This document shows, one piece after another, positions 18,142 to 26,297 of a stretch of DNA of 64,000 bases. The stretch is from Peribacillus simplex (GTDB lineage Bacteria; Bacillota; Bacilli; Bacillales; DSM-1321), in assembly GCF_030123325.1 (NCBI RefSeq), contig NZ_CP126106.1, positions 4,306,001 to 4,370,000 of the forward strand, written 5' to 3'. Each line of letters opens with the position of its first letter. Within the stretch, counting starts at the first letter, position 1. Under the pieces are notes generated by a model. It worked only from the letters and a program-made list of their open reading frames with translations. It was not told where the DNA came from and did not search any database. Made by a program: the position numbers and the translations under genes.

Positions 18142-18483
18142 TTATACCTTTTTAACAAATTGGGATTTTAATTTCATTGCACCAAAACCATCAATCTTGC
18201 AATCAATATCATGATCTCCCTCAACTAGACGGATGCCTTTGACTTTAGTGCCCATTTTTAAGACGGATGAGCTCCCTTTCACTTTAAGGTCCTTGATTAC
18301 CGTAACGGTATCACCATCGTTCAAGGCATTTCCATTAGCATCCTTGATCATCTTCTTTTGATCACCATTTTCCGTTTCCGCTTCCACCGTCCACTCATGG
18401 GCGCATTCCGGGCAAACAAAAAGACTTCCGTCTTCGTATGTATATTCTGAATCACATGCAGGGCAATTAGGAAAATCAGACAT
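18142..18483 (-). CDS. yjdM: YjdM/PhnA family zinc-ribbon protein
   Basis: The 113-residue protein has an N-terminal zinc ribbon (CPACDSEYTYEDG then CPECAHEW) followed by an SH3-like PhnA domain beginning VKDANGN-type sequence (here IKDANGNALNDGDTV). The ATG at 18483 has GGAGG upstream. E. coli phnA was once named for phosphonate use but is not required for it, so its closeness to the phn operon should not be read as a functional link. Confidence 0.92.
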   Translation of the reverse strand: MSDFPNCPACDSEYTYEDGSLFVCPECAHEWTVEAETENGDQKKMIKDANGNALNDGDTVTVIKDLKVKGSSSVLKMGTKVKGIRLVEGDHDIDCKIDGFGAMKLKSQFVKKV

Positions 18484-18640
18484 AAATTCACTTCCTCCAT
18501 TCGTTATTGTCAATTCTAATATAATAATGGTTTACACACAACCGGCAGGCTATTACGGCTCCTGTTCCTCCCTTTCTCTAGAACCTATTGAGTTTTTACT
18601 ATATACTTTTAAGAAAAAGCTGGAAAGTGCGGTGAACCCC

Positions 18641-19330
18641 TTGTTTAAACTACTATTGATAGAGGACGATACGACGTTATTCAATGAAATTAAAGATAGA
18701 TTGGCGCAATGGTCTTATGATATTTACGGAATCGGCGATTTTAGTAAAGTGGTTCAGGAATTCACGGAAATAAAACCTGATTTGGTCATCATTGACATAC
18801 AGTTACCGAAGTTTGATGGGTTTCATTGGTGCAGAATGATCCGGTCCCATTCCAATGTTCCCATCATCTTTTTATCTTCCCGTGATCATCCTACCGACAT
18901 GGTGATGTCCATGCAGCTTGGAGCTGATGATTTCATTCAGAAGCCTTTTCATTTCGATGTACTCATCGCAAAGATACAGGCCACCCTACGCCGTGTCTAT
19001 AATTACAATACCGAAAAGGTCGAATTGAAAACCTGGTGCGGGGCAACTGTGGATTACGAGAAGAACACGGTAACGGCCGAGACTGGCACAATCGAATTGA
19101 CGAAAAATGAAATTTTCATCTTGAAAAAGCTCATTGAACAGAAAAACAAGATCGTAAGCCGCGAAGAATTGATCAACAGCTTATGGGATGACAAACGTTT
19201 CATAAGCGATAACACCCTTACAGTGAATGTGAACCGTTTACGAAAGAGATTGGATGAACTGGATTTAGGGCATTTCATCGAAACGAAGGTTGGACAGGGC
19301 TATATCGCCGTGGAAGAGGCAAATGCATGA
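18641..19330 (+). CDS. BceR-like response regulator (OmpR family)
   Basis: The 229-residue protein has a receiver domain (acidic pair in LLLIEDDTT, phospho-acceptor Asp in DLVIIDIQLP, Lys in QKPFHFDVL) and a C-terminal winged helix (ISDNTLTVNVNRLRKRL). The TTG at 18641 gives the usual BceR start MFKLLLIEDD; the reading frame extends 38 codons further but has no matching ribosome site. It overlaps the kinase gene by four bases. It should activate the downstream transporter genes on sensing antimicrobial peptides. Confidence 0.88.
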   Translation: MFKLLLIEDDTTLFNEIKDRLAQWSYDIYGIGDFSKVVQEFTEIKPDLVIIDIQLPKFDGFHWCRMIRSHSNVPIIFLSSRDHPTDMVMSMQLGADDFIQKPFHFDVLIAKIQATLRRVYNYNTEKVELKTWCGATVDYEKNTVTAETGTIELTKNEIFILKKLIEQKNKIVSREELINSLWDDKRFISDNTLTVNVNRLRKRLDELDLGHFIETKVGQGYIAVEEANA

Positions 19331-20331
19331 TCAGAAAATTTCTCGTGGAAAGGTTCAGCTGGATCATATTCTATATACTTCTTCATCTATTCATTATCTT
19401 TGTCGCTTATCTTGATTCGGCGATACCGTTAAAGCCCATACTGTATATTGTTTTTTTATCACTGCTCATATTCATTATATTTTTGATATTCCGCTATAAA
19501 AAAGAAACATATTTTTATAAAAGTCTAGAAGCGCGGGAAGACAACCTGGATATTACGAATATAGCCGAACCGGAAAGCCCTTTCGAAAAAATCATAGAAA
19601 ACAGCATCACTAACCAAACCGAAATATTGAAGCAGTCCGCATCAATTGGTCAAATGACTTTAGAGCAGGAGAAGGATGAATTATTAGCTTGGATTCATGA
19701 AGTGAAGACACCATTGACGGCGATGCATTTAATGATTGACCGCTTGGATGATGAATTGCTGAAATCGCATTTGACTTATGAGTGGCTGCGCATTCACCTA
19801 CTTCTTGATCAGCAGCTCCATCAAGGGCGCATGCCTTTCATCGAAAATGATTTGTATATAGAGAAAACCGATTTGGAAACAATAATCTTTGATGAGATTA
19901 AAACGCTGCAATCATGGTGCATTCAAAAAGGAATCGGCTTCGACATACAATTGGATGTAACCGAAGTGCTTACCGATGCCAAATGGCTGGCCTTCATCAT
20001 GAGGCAGCTCCTGACGAACTCCATTAAATACAGTGAAAACTCGGATATCGTGATATATAGCCATGAACAAGCTGGACAAACGGTTCTCGAAGTGAAGGAT
20101 TCTGGACGGGGCATCGACCCAAAGGATTTATCCCGCATATTTGATAAAGGATTCACTTCCACGACAAATCATCGTGACACTGCGGCAACCGGCATGGGAT
20201 TATATTTAACAAAGAATGCAGCCAAGTCCCTTTTCATCTCCATAGACGTGAAATCAGAGCTTGGAACCGGAACGGCCTTTGCGTTGACCTTCCCAAAAAG
20301 AAATGATTTCGTGAATATCACAAGCATGTGA
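19327..20331 (+). CDS. BceS-like intramembrane-sensing histidine kinase
   Basis: The 334-residue kinase has two N-terminal membrane helices (residues about 10-28 and 36-54) joined by only a few residues, so it has no sensor domain outside the cell. It carries the phospho-acceptor His in WIHEVKTPLTAM and the ATP-binding boxes QLLTNSIKYS, VKDSGRGID and TGMGLYL. This is the BceS layout, in which the ABC transporter itself detects the peptide and controls the kinase. It is followed at once by a large palindrome and the transporter genes. Confidence 0.92.
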   Translation: MIRKFLVERFSWIIFYILLHLFIIFVAYLDSAIPLKPILYIVFLSLLIFIIFLIFRYKKETYFYKSLEAREDNLDITNIAEPESPFEKIIENSITNQTEILKQSASIGQMTLEQEKDELLAWIHEVKTPLTAMHLMIDRLDDELLKSHLTYEWLRIHLLLDQQLHQGRMPFIENDLYIEKTDLETIIFDEIKTLQSWCIQKGIGFDIQLDVTEVLTDAKWLAFIMRQLLTNSIKYSENSDIVIYSHEQAGQTVLEVKDSGRGIDPKDLSRIFDKGFTSTTNHRDTAATGMGLYLTKNAAKSLFISIDVKSELGTGTAFALTFPKRNDFVNITSM

Positions 20332-20349
20332 CAAAAGTGTCACATGCTT
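20322..20349 (+). promoter_or_regulatory. 28-bp perfect palindrome upstream of the BceA-like gene, candidate BceR operator
   Basis: AAGCATGTGACA and TGTCACATGCTT flank the tetranucleotide AAAG. The centre TGACA-N4-TGTCA fits the inverted repeat type reported for BceR-like regulators (TNACA-N4-TGTNA). It overlaps the stop codon of the kinase and lies about 47-75 bp upstream of a TATAAT at 20396, a suitable place for an activator. The T-rich sequence that follows means that it could also act as a weak terminator. Confidence 0.65.
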
Positions 20350-20431
20350 TTATTCTTTGTTCGTCCAAACGAAGGAAAAGAAATTCATGGCCTTTTATAA
20401 TGAGGATATAGAAAAAAAGGAGTGTATCCAA

Positions 20432-21193
20432 ATGAATATATTAGAAGCGAAAAAAATCCATAAAAGCTATGGTAATAAATTTAATAAACAAGAAGTTTTA
20501 AAGGGTCTTGATATAGGCATACAAGAAGGTGAATTCGTAAGTATCATGGGTGCATCCGGTTCAGGAAAAACGACTTTGCTTAATGTCCTTTCCTCGATCG
20601 ATAAAATCAGCAACGGCACCATTACGATCGATGGAAAAGTGATTTCAAGGATGAAAGAAAAGCAGTTGGCCGAATTTCGGAAGAACCACCTTGGCTTCAT
20701 CTTCCAGGAATATAACTTATTGGACACACTGACTGTCAAAGAAAATATCCTTCTGCCCTTATCCATTACAAAAACACCCCATTATGAAGCGGCACAAAAG
20801 TTTGATAGCGTAGCGAAGGAACTGGGCATATCTGAAGTGAAGGATAAATACCCAAATGAAATTTCCGGCGGTCAAAAACAGCGCACATCTGCAGCACGGG
20901 CTTTCATCCATGATCCAAGCATCATTTTTGCGGATGAACCGACTGGGGCGCTTGACTCCAAATCAGCTTCCGATTTACTGAACAAACTGAGCGAAATGAA
21001 TCAAAAGCGCAAAGCGACCATCATCATGGTTACCCATGACCCAGTGGCGGCCAGTTATTGCAGCCGAGTGATATTCATTAAAGATGGACAAATCTATACA
21101 CAATTGAATAAAGGTGAAGAATCCAGACAAACCTTCTTCAAGGACATCATGAAAACACAAGGTGTATTGGGAGGGGTTCAAAATGAGCATTAA
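20432..21193 (+). CDS. BceA-like ABC transporter ATP-binding protein
   Basis: The 253-residue ATPase has Walker A GASGSGKTT, the Q loop in IFQEYNLLD, the signature ISGGQKQR and Walker B IIFADEPTGALD, as in the MacB/BceA family. The ATG at 20432 has AAAGGAGTG upstream; the longer frame begins without a ribosome site. It overlaps the permease gene by 11 bases. With the permease it forms the peptide-sensing and detoxifying pump (bacitracin, nisin or similar peptides; the ligand cannot be read from the sequence). Confidence 0.93.
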   Translation: MNILEAKKIHKSYGNKFNKQEVLKGLDIGIQEGEFVSIMGASGSGKTTLLNVLSSIDKISNGTITIDGKVISRMKEKQLAEFRKNHLGFIFQEYNLLDTLTVKENILLPLSITKTPHYEAAQKFDSVAKELGISEVKDKYPNEISGGQKQRTSAARAFIHDPSIIFADEPTGALDSKSASDLLNKLSEMNQKRKATIIMVTHDPVAASYCSRVIFIKDGQIYTQLNKGEESRQTFFKDIMKTQGVLGGVQNEH

Positions 21194-23129
21194 TCAACTC
21201 ATCTTGCGAAATCTGAAGAAGAATCTGAAGAACTATTATCTGTATGTGTTTGCCCTGGTCTTCAGCGCTTCCCTTTACTTTGCTTTCGTCACCTTGCAAT
21301 ATGACCCATCGCTGGATGAAGCGGAGGGTACGGTGAAAGGGGCCGCCTCCATCAAGGCAGCATCGATCCTGCTTGTTGCGATTGTTTCCATCTTCCTTTT
21401 ATATGCCAATAGCATTTTCATAAAAAGACGCAGTAAAGAAATTGGCTTATTCCAATTGATAGGCATGACCAAGAACAGGATATTCCGTATCCTGAGTGTG
21501 GAAAACCTGATCCTGTATTTCTGTTCCGTATTCCTGGGAATCTTTGTAGGGTTTGCCGCATCAAAATTGATCATCATGATACTATTTAAAATAATGGGTG
21601 TCCAGGCGATCGCGACCCTAAAATTTTCTTATCAGCCGCTTGTTCAGACCATTCTCGTTTTTAGCGCCATCTATCTTTTCATCATGTTGATGAATTATGC
21701 CTTCATTAAAAGGCAGACCATTCTTTCATTATTTAGAGTGACTTCAATGACGGAAGGAAAAGTGAAAAAGGTTTCGATGTTCGAAATGATCATCGGGATA
21801 TTCGGAATCATCATGATCATTGCCGGCTATGTCGTCTCATCCAAATTATTCGATGGAGCTTTTTCAGAGATGACCGAGCTATTTATGGCCATGGTCTTCA
21901 TTTTGGGAACCGTCATCATCGGTACCTACCTATTCTATAAAGGATCCGTAAGCTTCATCTTTAATATCGTCCGTAAAAAGAAAAATGGCTATTTGAACAT
22001 CAATGAAGTATTGTCCCTTTCATCCATCATGTTCCGGATGAAATCGAATGCGGTATTATTGACGATCATCACAACCGTTTCCGCTCTGGCGATTGGATTA
22101 TTATCATTAAGCTATATCTCCTACTACTCCGCGGAGAAGAGTGCACAAAGCAGTATCCCTACCGATTTTTCGATGACGGATATGAAAGATGCAGATGCAT
22201 TCAAAGAAGCTTTATCAGACAGTAAAATTGATTATGACGCAAAGGTGATCGATGTCATTCAAGTGGATGTCAATGTAAAGGAAATAATGGAGACCAGCCT
22301 GGAAGGAGTGAACTTCGATCCGGACATCATGACCGTTCCCGTCATCAGTGATGAATCCGTTAAAGGAATCAACCTCGCCGAAGATGAGACCCTTTTCAGC
22401 GGATACAGTAATATGATGGAGAAGGTCATGTCCTTGAAGGATTCCGGAAAGATCGAACTGAAGGGTAAACACGAAGTGATTCCGCAAACATATATGGGAT
22501 TGAAAGATGATACCTTCTTGTCCTACTATTTTACGAGTGGCGGAATGCCCGTTGCCATTGTAGACCAAACGATATTCGACCGTTTGAAAAAGGATATCGA
22601 CCCGAAAATCCAAAAGGTTTCATCTGTAAATATCGGCATTGATGTGAAGGATGAAGCTGAACTTGAAAAAGCGAATGATCTATTCAATAAAATGAGTTTC
22701 AAAGAAGAACATGTGAATGATTCCCAATTAGAAATGTTCAACACCCAGAAGAAGAATATGGGTCTTATCATGTTCATCGTCGGCTTCTTGGGATTAACCT
22801 TCCTCATCACATCCGGTTGCATCCTCTATTTCAAGCAAATGGATGAAAGTGAAGGTGAAAAATCCAATTACACCATCTTAAGGAAACTGGGATTCACGCG
22901 AGGTGACTTACTCAGGGGAATCCAAGCAAAACAAGTTTTCAATTTCGGCATTCCTTTAGTCGTCGGGCTGCTTCACAGTTATTTCGCAGTCCAATCAGGA
23001 TGGTTCTTATTCGGGACCGAAGTTTGGACACCGATGATCATCGTTATGGCATTATACACGGCATTATATTCGATCTTCGGAATCCTATCCGTATTCCATT
23101 ACAAGAAGGTCATCAAGGAATCTTTATAA
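21183..23129 (+). CDS. BceB-like ABC transporter permease (FtsX/DUF4131-type, peptide resistance)
   Basis: The 648-residue membrane protein has the BceB arrangement of ten predicted helices with a roughly 200-residue extracellular domain (about residues 320-520) between helices 7 and 8. The FtsX-type segment FIKRRSKEIGLFQLIGMTKNRI is in two parts around residue 90. The ATG at 21183 is preceded by GGGAGGGG. The extracellular domain decides peptide specificity in this family and is the part most likely to differ from characterised members. Confidence 0.92.
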   Translation: MSINQLILRNLKKNLKNYYLYVFALVFSASLYFAFVTLQYDPSLDEAEGTVKGAASIKAASILLVAIVSIFLLYANSIFIKRRSKEIGLFQLIGMTKNRIFRILSVENLILYFCSVFLGIFVGFAASKLIIMILFKIMGVQAIATLKFSYQPLVQTILVFSAIYLFIMLMNYAFIKRQTILSLFRVTSMTEGKVKKVSMFEMIIGIFGIIMIIAGYVVSSKLFDGAFSEMTELFMAMVFILGTVIIGTYLFYKGSVSFIFNIVRKKKNGYLNINEVLSLSSIMFRMKSNAVLLTIITTVSALAIGLLSLSYISYYSAEKSAQSSIPTDFSMTDMKDADAFKEALSDSKIDYDAKVIDVIQVDVNVKEIMETSLEGVNFDPDIMTVPVISDESVKGINLAEDETLFSGYSNMMEKVMSLKDSGKIELKGKHEVIPQTYMGLKDDTFLSYYFTSGGMPVAIVDQTIFDRLKKDIDPKIQKVSSVNIGIDVKDEAELEKANDLFNKMSFKEEHVNDSQLEMFNTQKKNMGLIMFIVGFLGLTFLITSGCILYFKQMDESEGEKSNYTILRKLGFTRGDLLRGIQAKQVFNFGIPLVVGLLHSYFAVQSGWFLFGTEVWTPMIIVMALYTALYSIFGILSVFHYKKVIKESL

Positions 23130-23134
23130 GTGCT

Positions 23135-23170
23135 AAAAAGCTCCAGGGCCCTTGAGGCCCCGGAGCTTTT
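23135..23170. terminator. Bidirectional terminator between the BceB-like and reductase genes
   Basis: The stem AAAAGCTCCAGGGCC / GGCCCCGGAGCTTTT with a 5-nt loop lies between two convergent genes and has A/T runs on both sides. Confidence 0.93.
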
Positions 23171-23179
23171 ATTTTCCCT

Positions 23180-24244
23180 TTAAAGTACCCCAGCCGGTTT
23201 CATCATTTCCTTGATCAATTCCCTGTTGCGCTTTTTAAAGATTTCATTATGGGAAGAAACCATTCCCACTCCGTGAGCGTCAGGCTGGATATATTGCTTT
23301 GCTTTGTTTACGGCATTTGCTGCATCTTGAAAAGTACCTGCTATCAGGTTCAATTTACCTTCATGCTTAAGGATATCACCGGCAGCGTATATTCCATCCA
23401 TCGAGGATTCACTTGAAGAAGTACCTTCAATATAATAATTGTCGGCAATGGCTATATCCACTTTACTATTTCGAAGAAGCGATGTATCACGCTCATAACC
23501 ATGATTGATGATGACTTCGTCAATCGGCAAGTAAGAAACCTCTCCCGTTGCCTGATTCGTCAGTTCAACATGCTCAATTGATTCATGATCAGCGCAGGCG
23601 ATCAGTTTTGTAATCGTCGTATTCAAGAAACAAACTGCAGAGCTTTCCATCAATTGCCTTGCCTGTGATTCATGCCCTGCTAAACTATCTTTCCTATATG
23701 TCAGATACACCTTTTTGGCGATGGGCTCCAATTCATTTGCCCAGTCTATAGCAGAATTCCCGCCGCCTGAAATGATCACCGTCTTATCCTTGAATCGATT
23801 GAAAGACTTAACAGTATAGTTTAAATTGGAGACTTCAAACCTTTCTGCCCCGTCTATTTCCAACTTTTGCGGATTCAGGATTCCGCCGCCAACCGCGACA
23901 ATGATCGTCTTGGAAAAGTGCATGTGACCTGAAGCCGTATGTAAAACGAAGATACCTTCTTCATTGCGTGTGATGGATTCCACTTTCTCATTCAAGACGA
24001 CTGTTGGATTGAATGTTAAACCTTGCTCCACCAGCTGCTCAATTAATTTTTCCCCAGTTGTGGGTGTCAGCCCTCCAACATCCCAAATCATTTTCTCCGG
24101 ATAGACATGAATTTTCCCGCCTAGCCTTGGCTGGTATTCAATCAGTTTAACTTTCATTTCTCTAAGTCCGCTATAAAAAGTGGAGTAAAGGCCTGCTGGC
24201 CCTCCCCCAATGACCGTTACATCAAATAAATCCTGCTGTTCCAT
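23180..24244 (-). CDS. Ferredoxin/flavodoxin-NADP+ reductase, thioredoxin-reductase-like (YumC/YcgT type)
   Basis: The 354-residue flavoprotein has the FAD motif VIGGGPAGLYS at the N-terminus, the NADP motif IISGGGNSAIDWA in the middle and YAAGDI near the C-terminus. It lacks the CxxC redox pair of thioredoxin reductase, which marks the FNR type. The ATG at 24244 has GGGGAG upstream and was preferred over an upstream TTG. A Fur-type box lies 32 bp upstream. B. subtilis has two such genes, yumC and ycgT, and the Fur box resembles the iron-regulated ycgT. Confidence 0.92.
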   Translation of the reverse strand: MEQQDLFDVTVIGGGPAGLYSTFYSGLREMKVKLIEYQPRLGGKIHVYPEKMIWDVGGLTPTTGEKLIEQLVEQGLTFNPTVVLNEKVESITRNEEGIFVLHTASGHMHFSKTIIVAVGGGILNPQKLEIDGAERFEVSNLNYTVKSFNRFKDKTVIISGGGNSAIDWANELEPIAKKVYLTYRKDSLAGHESQARQLMESSAVCFLNTTITKLIACADHESIEHVELTNQATGEVSYLPIDEVIINHGYERDTSLLRNSKVDIAIADNYYIEGTSSSESSMDGIYAAGDILKHEGKLNLIAGTFQDAANAVNKAKQYIQPDAHGVGMVSSHNEIFKKRNRELIKEMMKPAGVL

Positions 24245-24275
24245 TAACGTCCACTCCCCTGTAATCAAATGTGAT

Positions 24276-24290
24276 TGATTATCATTCTCA
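24276..24290 (-). promoter_or_regulatory. Fur-type box upstream of the ferredoxin-NADP reductase
   Basis: On the minus strand the sequence TGAGAATGATAATCA matches the Fur 7-1-7 consensus TGATAATNATTATCA at 12 of 14 defined positions. It is 32 bp upstream of the reductase start. It differs clearly from the Zur-type boxes elsewhere in the window. Confidence 0.75.
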
Positions 24291-24376
24291 TTTAATCGTA
24301 CACCCTTTTCTCACTTTTTACAATTAAAGATACCGACACACATTTGATTCTTTCTTGGGGTTTTTAAAATTCGATC

Positions 24377-25037
24377 GTTGATTTCCCTCCAGGCACTCGC
24401 TTTCCGCGGGCGGTCCGGAAGCCTCCTCGGCGCTTTTGCGCCTGTGGGGTCTCACTGGACTCGCTTTTCCCGCAGGAGTTTCGCGCCTTCCGCTCCAATC
24501 AACTTTGTTTTCAAAGATAGAGCTGCTTTTGTCTACAAACTAGATAATCATTGTTTGCCTACAGTTTTTTTTGAGTTTGTAAAATGGGGACGCTGATTTC
24601 CCCTCCAGGCACTCGCTTTCCGCGGGCGGTCCGGAAGCCTCCTCGGCGCTTTTGCGCCTGTGGGGTCTCACTGGACTCGCTTTTCCCGCAGGAGTTTCGC
24701 GCCTTCCGCTCCAATCAACTTTGTTTTCAAAGATAGAGCTGCTTTTGTCTACAAACTAGATAATCATTGTTTGCCTACAGTTTCTTTGTGAGTTTGTAAA
24801 ATGGGATCGCTGATTTCCTCTCCAGGCACTCGCTTTCCGCGGGCGGTCCGGGAGCCTCCTCGGCGCCTTTGCGCCTGCGGGGTCTCCCTTAGACACGCTT
24901 TTCTAAGCAGGAGTCTCGAGCCTTCCGTTCCAATCAACTTTGTTTTCAAAGATAGAGCTGCTTTTGTCTACAAACTAGATAATCATTGTTTGCCTACAGT
25001 TTCTTTGTGAGTTTGTAAAATGGGATCGCTGATTTCC
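24377..25037 (-). repeat. Inverted array of three ~215-bp structured repeats plus a truncated fourth
   Basis: Three cores (24377-24503, 24592-24719 and 24809-24938) have the same sequence family as the 15.7-16.9 kb array but lie in the opposite orientation, with a period of 215-217 bp. After core 3 the spacer repeats once more and stops eight bases into a fourth core (ATCGCTGATTTCC), so that unit is broken. The two outer cores closest to the reductase are almost identical to each other, which suggests recent duplication or gene conversion. Confidence 0.93.
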
Positions 25038-25060
25038 GATTAACGGTTCCGGACAAATAA

Positions 25061-25089
25061 AAAAATGCCCTTTCATACCGGGGCATTTT
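25061..25089 (-). terminator. Intrinsic terminator after the 116-residue gene
   Basis: Read on the minus strand, AAAATGCCC and GGGCATTTT pair around a 10-nt loop and are followed by a run of T. It lies 12 bp after the stop codon at 25101. Confidence 0.85.
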
Positions 25090-25100
25090 CATTGATCCAA

Positions 25101-25451
25101 TTAATTTACGAATAGATATAGCTTTCGATGATATTCCACAAATGCCTGCTGGTCCTTTTCCGTGTAGTCCATCCATTTTACTTTCTTGCATCTTTCTTCT
25201 AATCTTTCATTCAGTTCATCTTCTATTTCATTCATGAAACGAATGATTTCCCCATAAGGCATATTGAAATGACGGGCTGCGAGCCTTGGCGGGGAATGCT
25301 TTACCAGCAATCTCATGAATTGATCGACCGTGTCCGCCTTCGATGCAAGATAATCTTCTTCGTTCACGATGAATTCATACACTTGTTTTTTGACACCAGA
25401 AAGTCTGGTTACTTCGTCGCGCAATAAAAACTCCATTAATCTTTCGTTCAT
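25101..25451 (-). CDS. Hypothetical protein, 116 residues
   Basis: I do not recognise this soluble, charged protein. Residues about 53-78 (SPPRLAARHFNMPYGEIIRF) look like a helix-turn-helix, followed by an acidic helix and a Lys-rich stretch. The ATG has CGAGGTAGAG upstream, and a clean terminator follows, so it appears to be a real single-gene unit. A Zur-type box lies 124 bp upstream of its start, but whether it controls this gene is unknown. Confidence 0.7.
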   Translation of the reverse strand: MNERLMEFLLRDEVTRLSGVKKQVYEFIVNEEDYLASKADTVDQFMRLLVKHSPPRLAARHFNMPYGEIIRFMNEIEDELNERLEERCKKVKWMDYTEKDQQAFVEYHRKLYLFVN

Positions 25452-25990
25452 ATGGCTCTACCTCGAATTGGTTTATATTTAAATCCTTTTAGATATGTAT
25501 GAAAAATCTATACTGCCCGATACCTCATTATGACATCGTAACGGCAAGCCATCAAGCACCTATTCATACACAAAGCGTAATAATTACGATTTGTGATCAT
25601 TTTAAGGAAAGTAACATGTATATTCCTTAAAAGTCAACGTTCGTGTTGTGTGACATCTCGAATGTTGAAATGCATATAAAGCGTCCTGTATTGGCAAAAT
25701 ATGATCAAGAACAAATGGAACAACTCTTTATTAATTTTGTATATGTATAAAGAATACTTTTGTTAAAATTTGATATAATAAATGTAATATTTAGTCAATT
25801 AGTATCTTTTCCTAGAATTTGCTTTTGCAAAGGGGTAGAATGAAGCTAATGACATCTTATTTTTTCTAAATGTTTCCGAGGAGTTTTAGGGTGGGTATAG
25901 CAAGTACATAGTGACAGCTGAAATGCTGTCCGACATATCGGTTGTTTTCATTTGTTCAAAATAACAATGAAAAGAATAAGGAGTGATTTT
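25452..25990. other. Intergenic stretch with a Zur-type box, otherwise empty
   Basis: About 540 bp lie between divergent genes. Apart from the Zur-type box at 25572-25592, I see AT-rich sequence with no ORF that has a ribosome site and no clear hairpin with a T run. The promoter of ytzE must lie in the right half. Confidence 0.5.
25572..25592. promoter_or_regulatory. Second Zur-type box, no obvious target gene
   Basis: GCGTAATAATTACGA (25575-25589) matches the Zur core TCGTAATNATTACGA at 13 of 14 positions and has A/T flanks. The nearest genes are 124 bp away (hypothetical, minus) and about 400 bp away (ytzE, plus). Confidence 0.6.
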
Positions 25991-26212
25991 TTGAAACCTT
26001 CAACAAATCGCATGTTAACCCGTATTAAATCCGTTTATATGTTCATTAGTAATAACGGTACGGTTTCTACTCAAGAGCTTGTAGAAGAATTTGGCATCAC
26101 TCCTCGAACTGTGCAGCGCGATTTAAATGTCTTAGCATACAATGACCTTGTTCAAAGCCCAAGCCGAGGCCTTTGGACGACAACAAGTAAAAAGGTGAAG
26201 ATGTCATCGTAA
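25991..26212 (+). CDS. ytzE: Small DeoR-type helix-turn-helix protein (YtzE-like)
   Basis: The 73-residue protein consists almost only of a DeoR-type helix-turn-helix: VSTQELVEEFGITPRTVQRDLNVL. It has no effector domain. The TTG at 25991 follows AAGGAG with normal spacing, so the longer upstream frame was rejected. It closely resembles B. subtilis YtzE and keeps the same neighbourhood (pseudouridine synthase, ytgP, ytfP). The targets are unknown. Confidence 0.85.
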   Translation: MKPSTNRMLTRIKSVYMFISNNGTVSTQELVEEFGITPRTVQRDLNVLAYNDLVQSPSRGLWTTTSKKVKMSS

Positions 26213-26253
26213 AATGAACGACCACCCGAACAAGATCGATATGTAAAATACTT

Positions 26254-26286
26254 TGAGGCGGACAATTTTTGTCCGCCTCATTTTTT
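26254..26286 (+). terminator. Intrinsic terminator after ytzE
   Basis: TGAGGCGGAC / GTCCGCCTCA with a T-rich loop is followed by TTTTTT. It lies between convergent genes. Confidence 0.93.
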
Positions 26287-26297
26287 GTGTCCATATA

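Noticed and set aside
18142..18483. PhnA-like gene as part of phosphonate degradation
   Set aside because: The family name is historical. E. coli phnA is not needed for phosphonate use, and this gene has its own terminator and the opposite position to the phn operon.
20322..20352. Simple intrinsic terminator between the kinase and the BceA-like gene
   Set aside because: The T tract is interrupted (TTTATTCTTTG), and the central sequence and distance to TATAAT fit an operator better. A weak terminator role is not excluded.
25991..26212. Start of ytzE at the upstream ATG near 25952
   Set aside because: The upstream start lacks a ribosome site, while TTG at 25991 has AAGGAG and gives the family's normal length.
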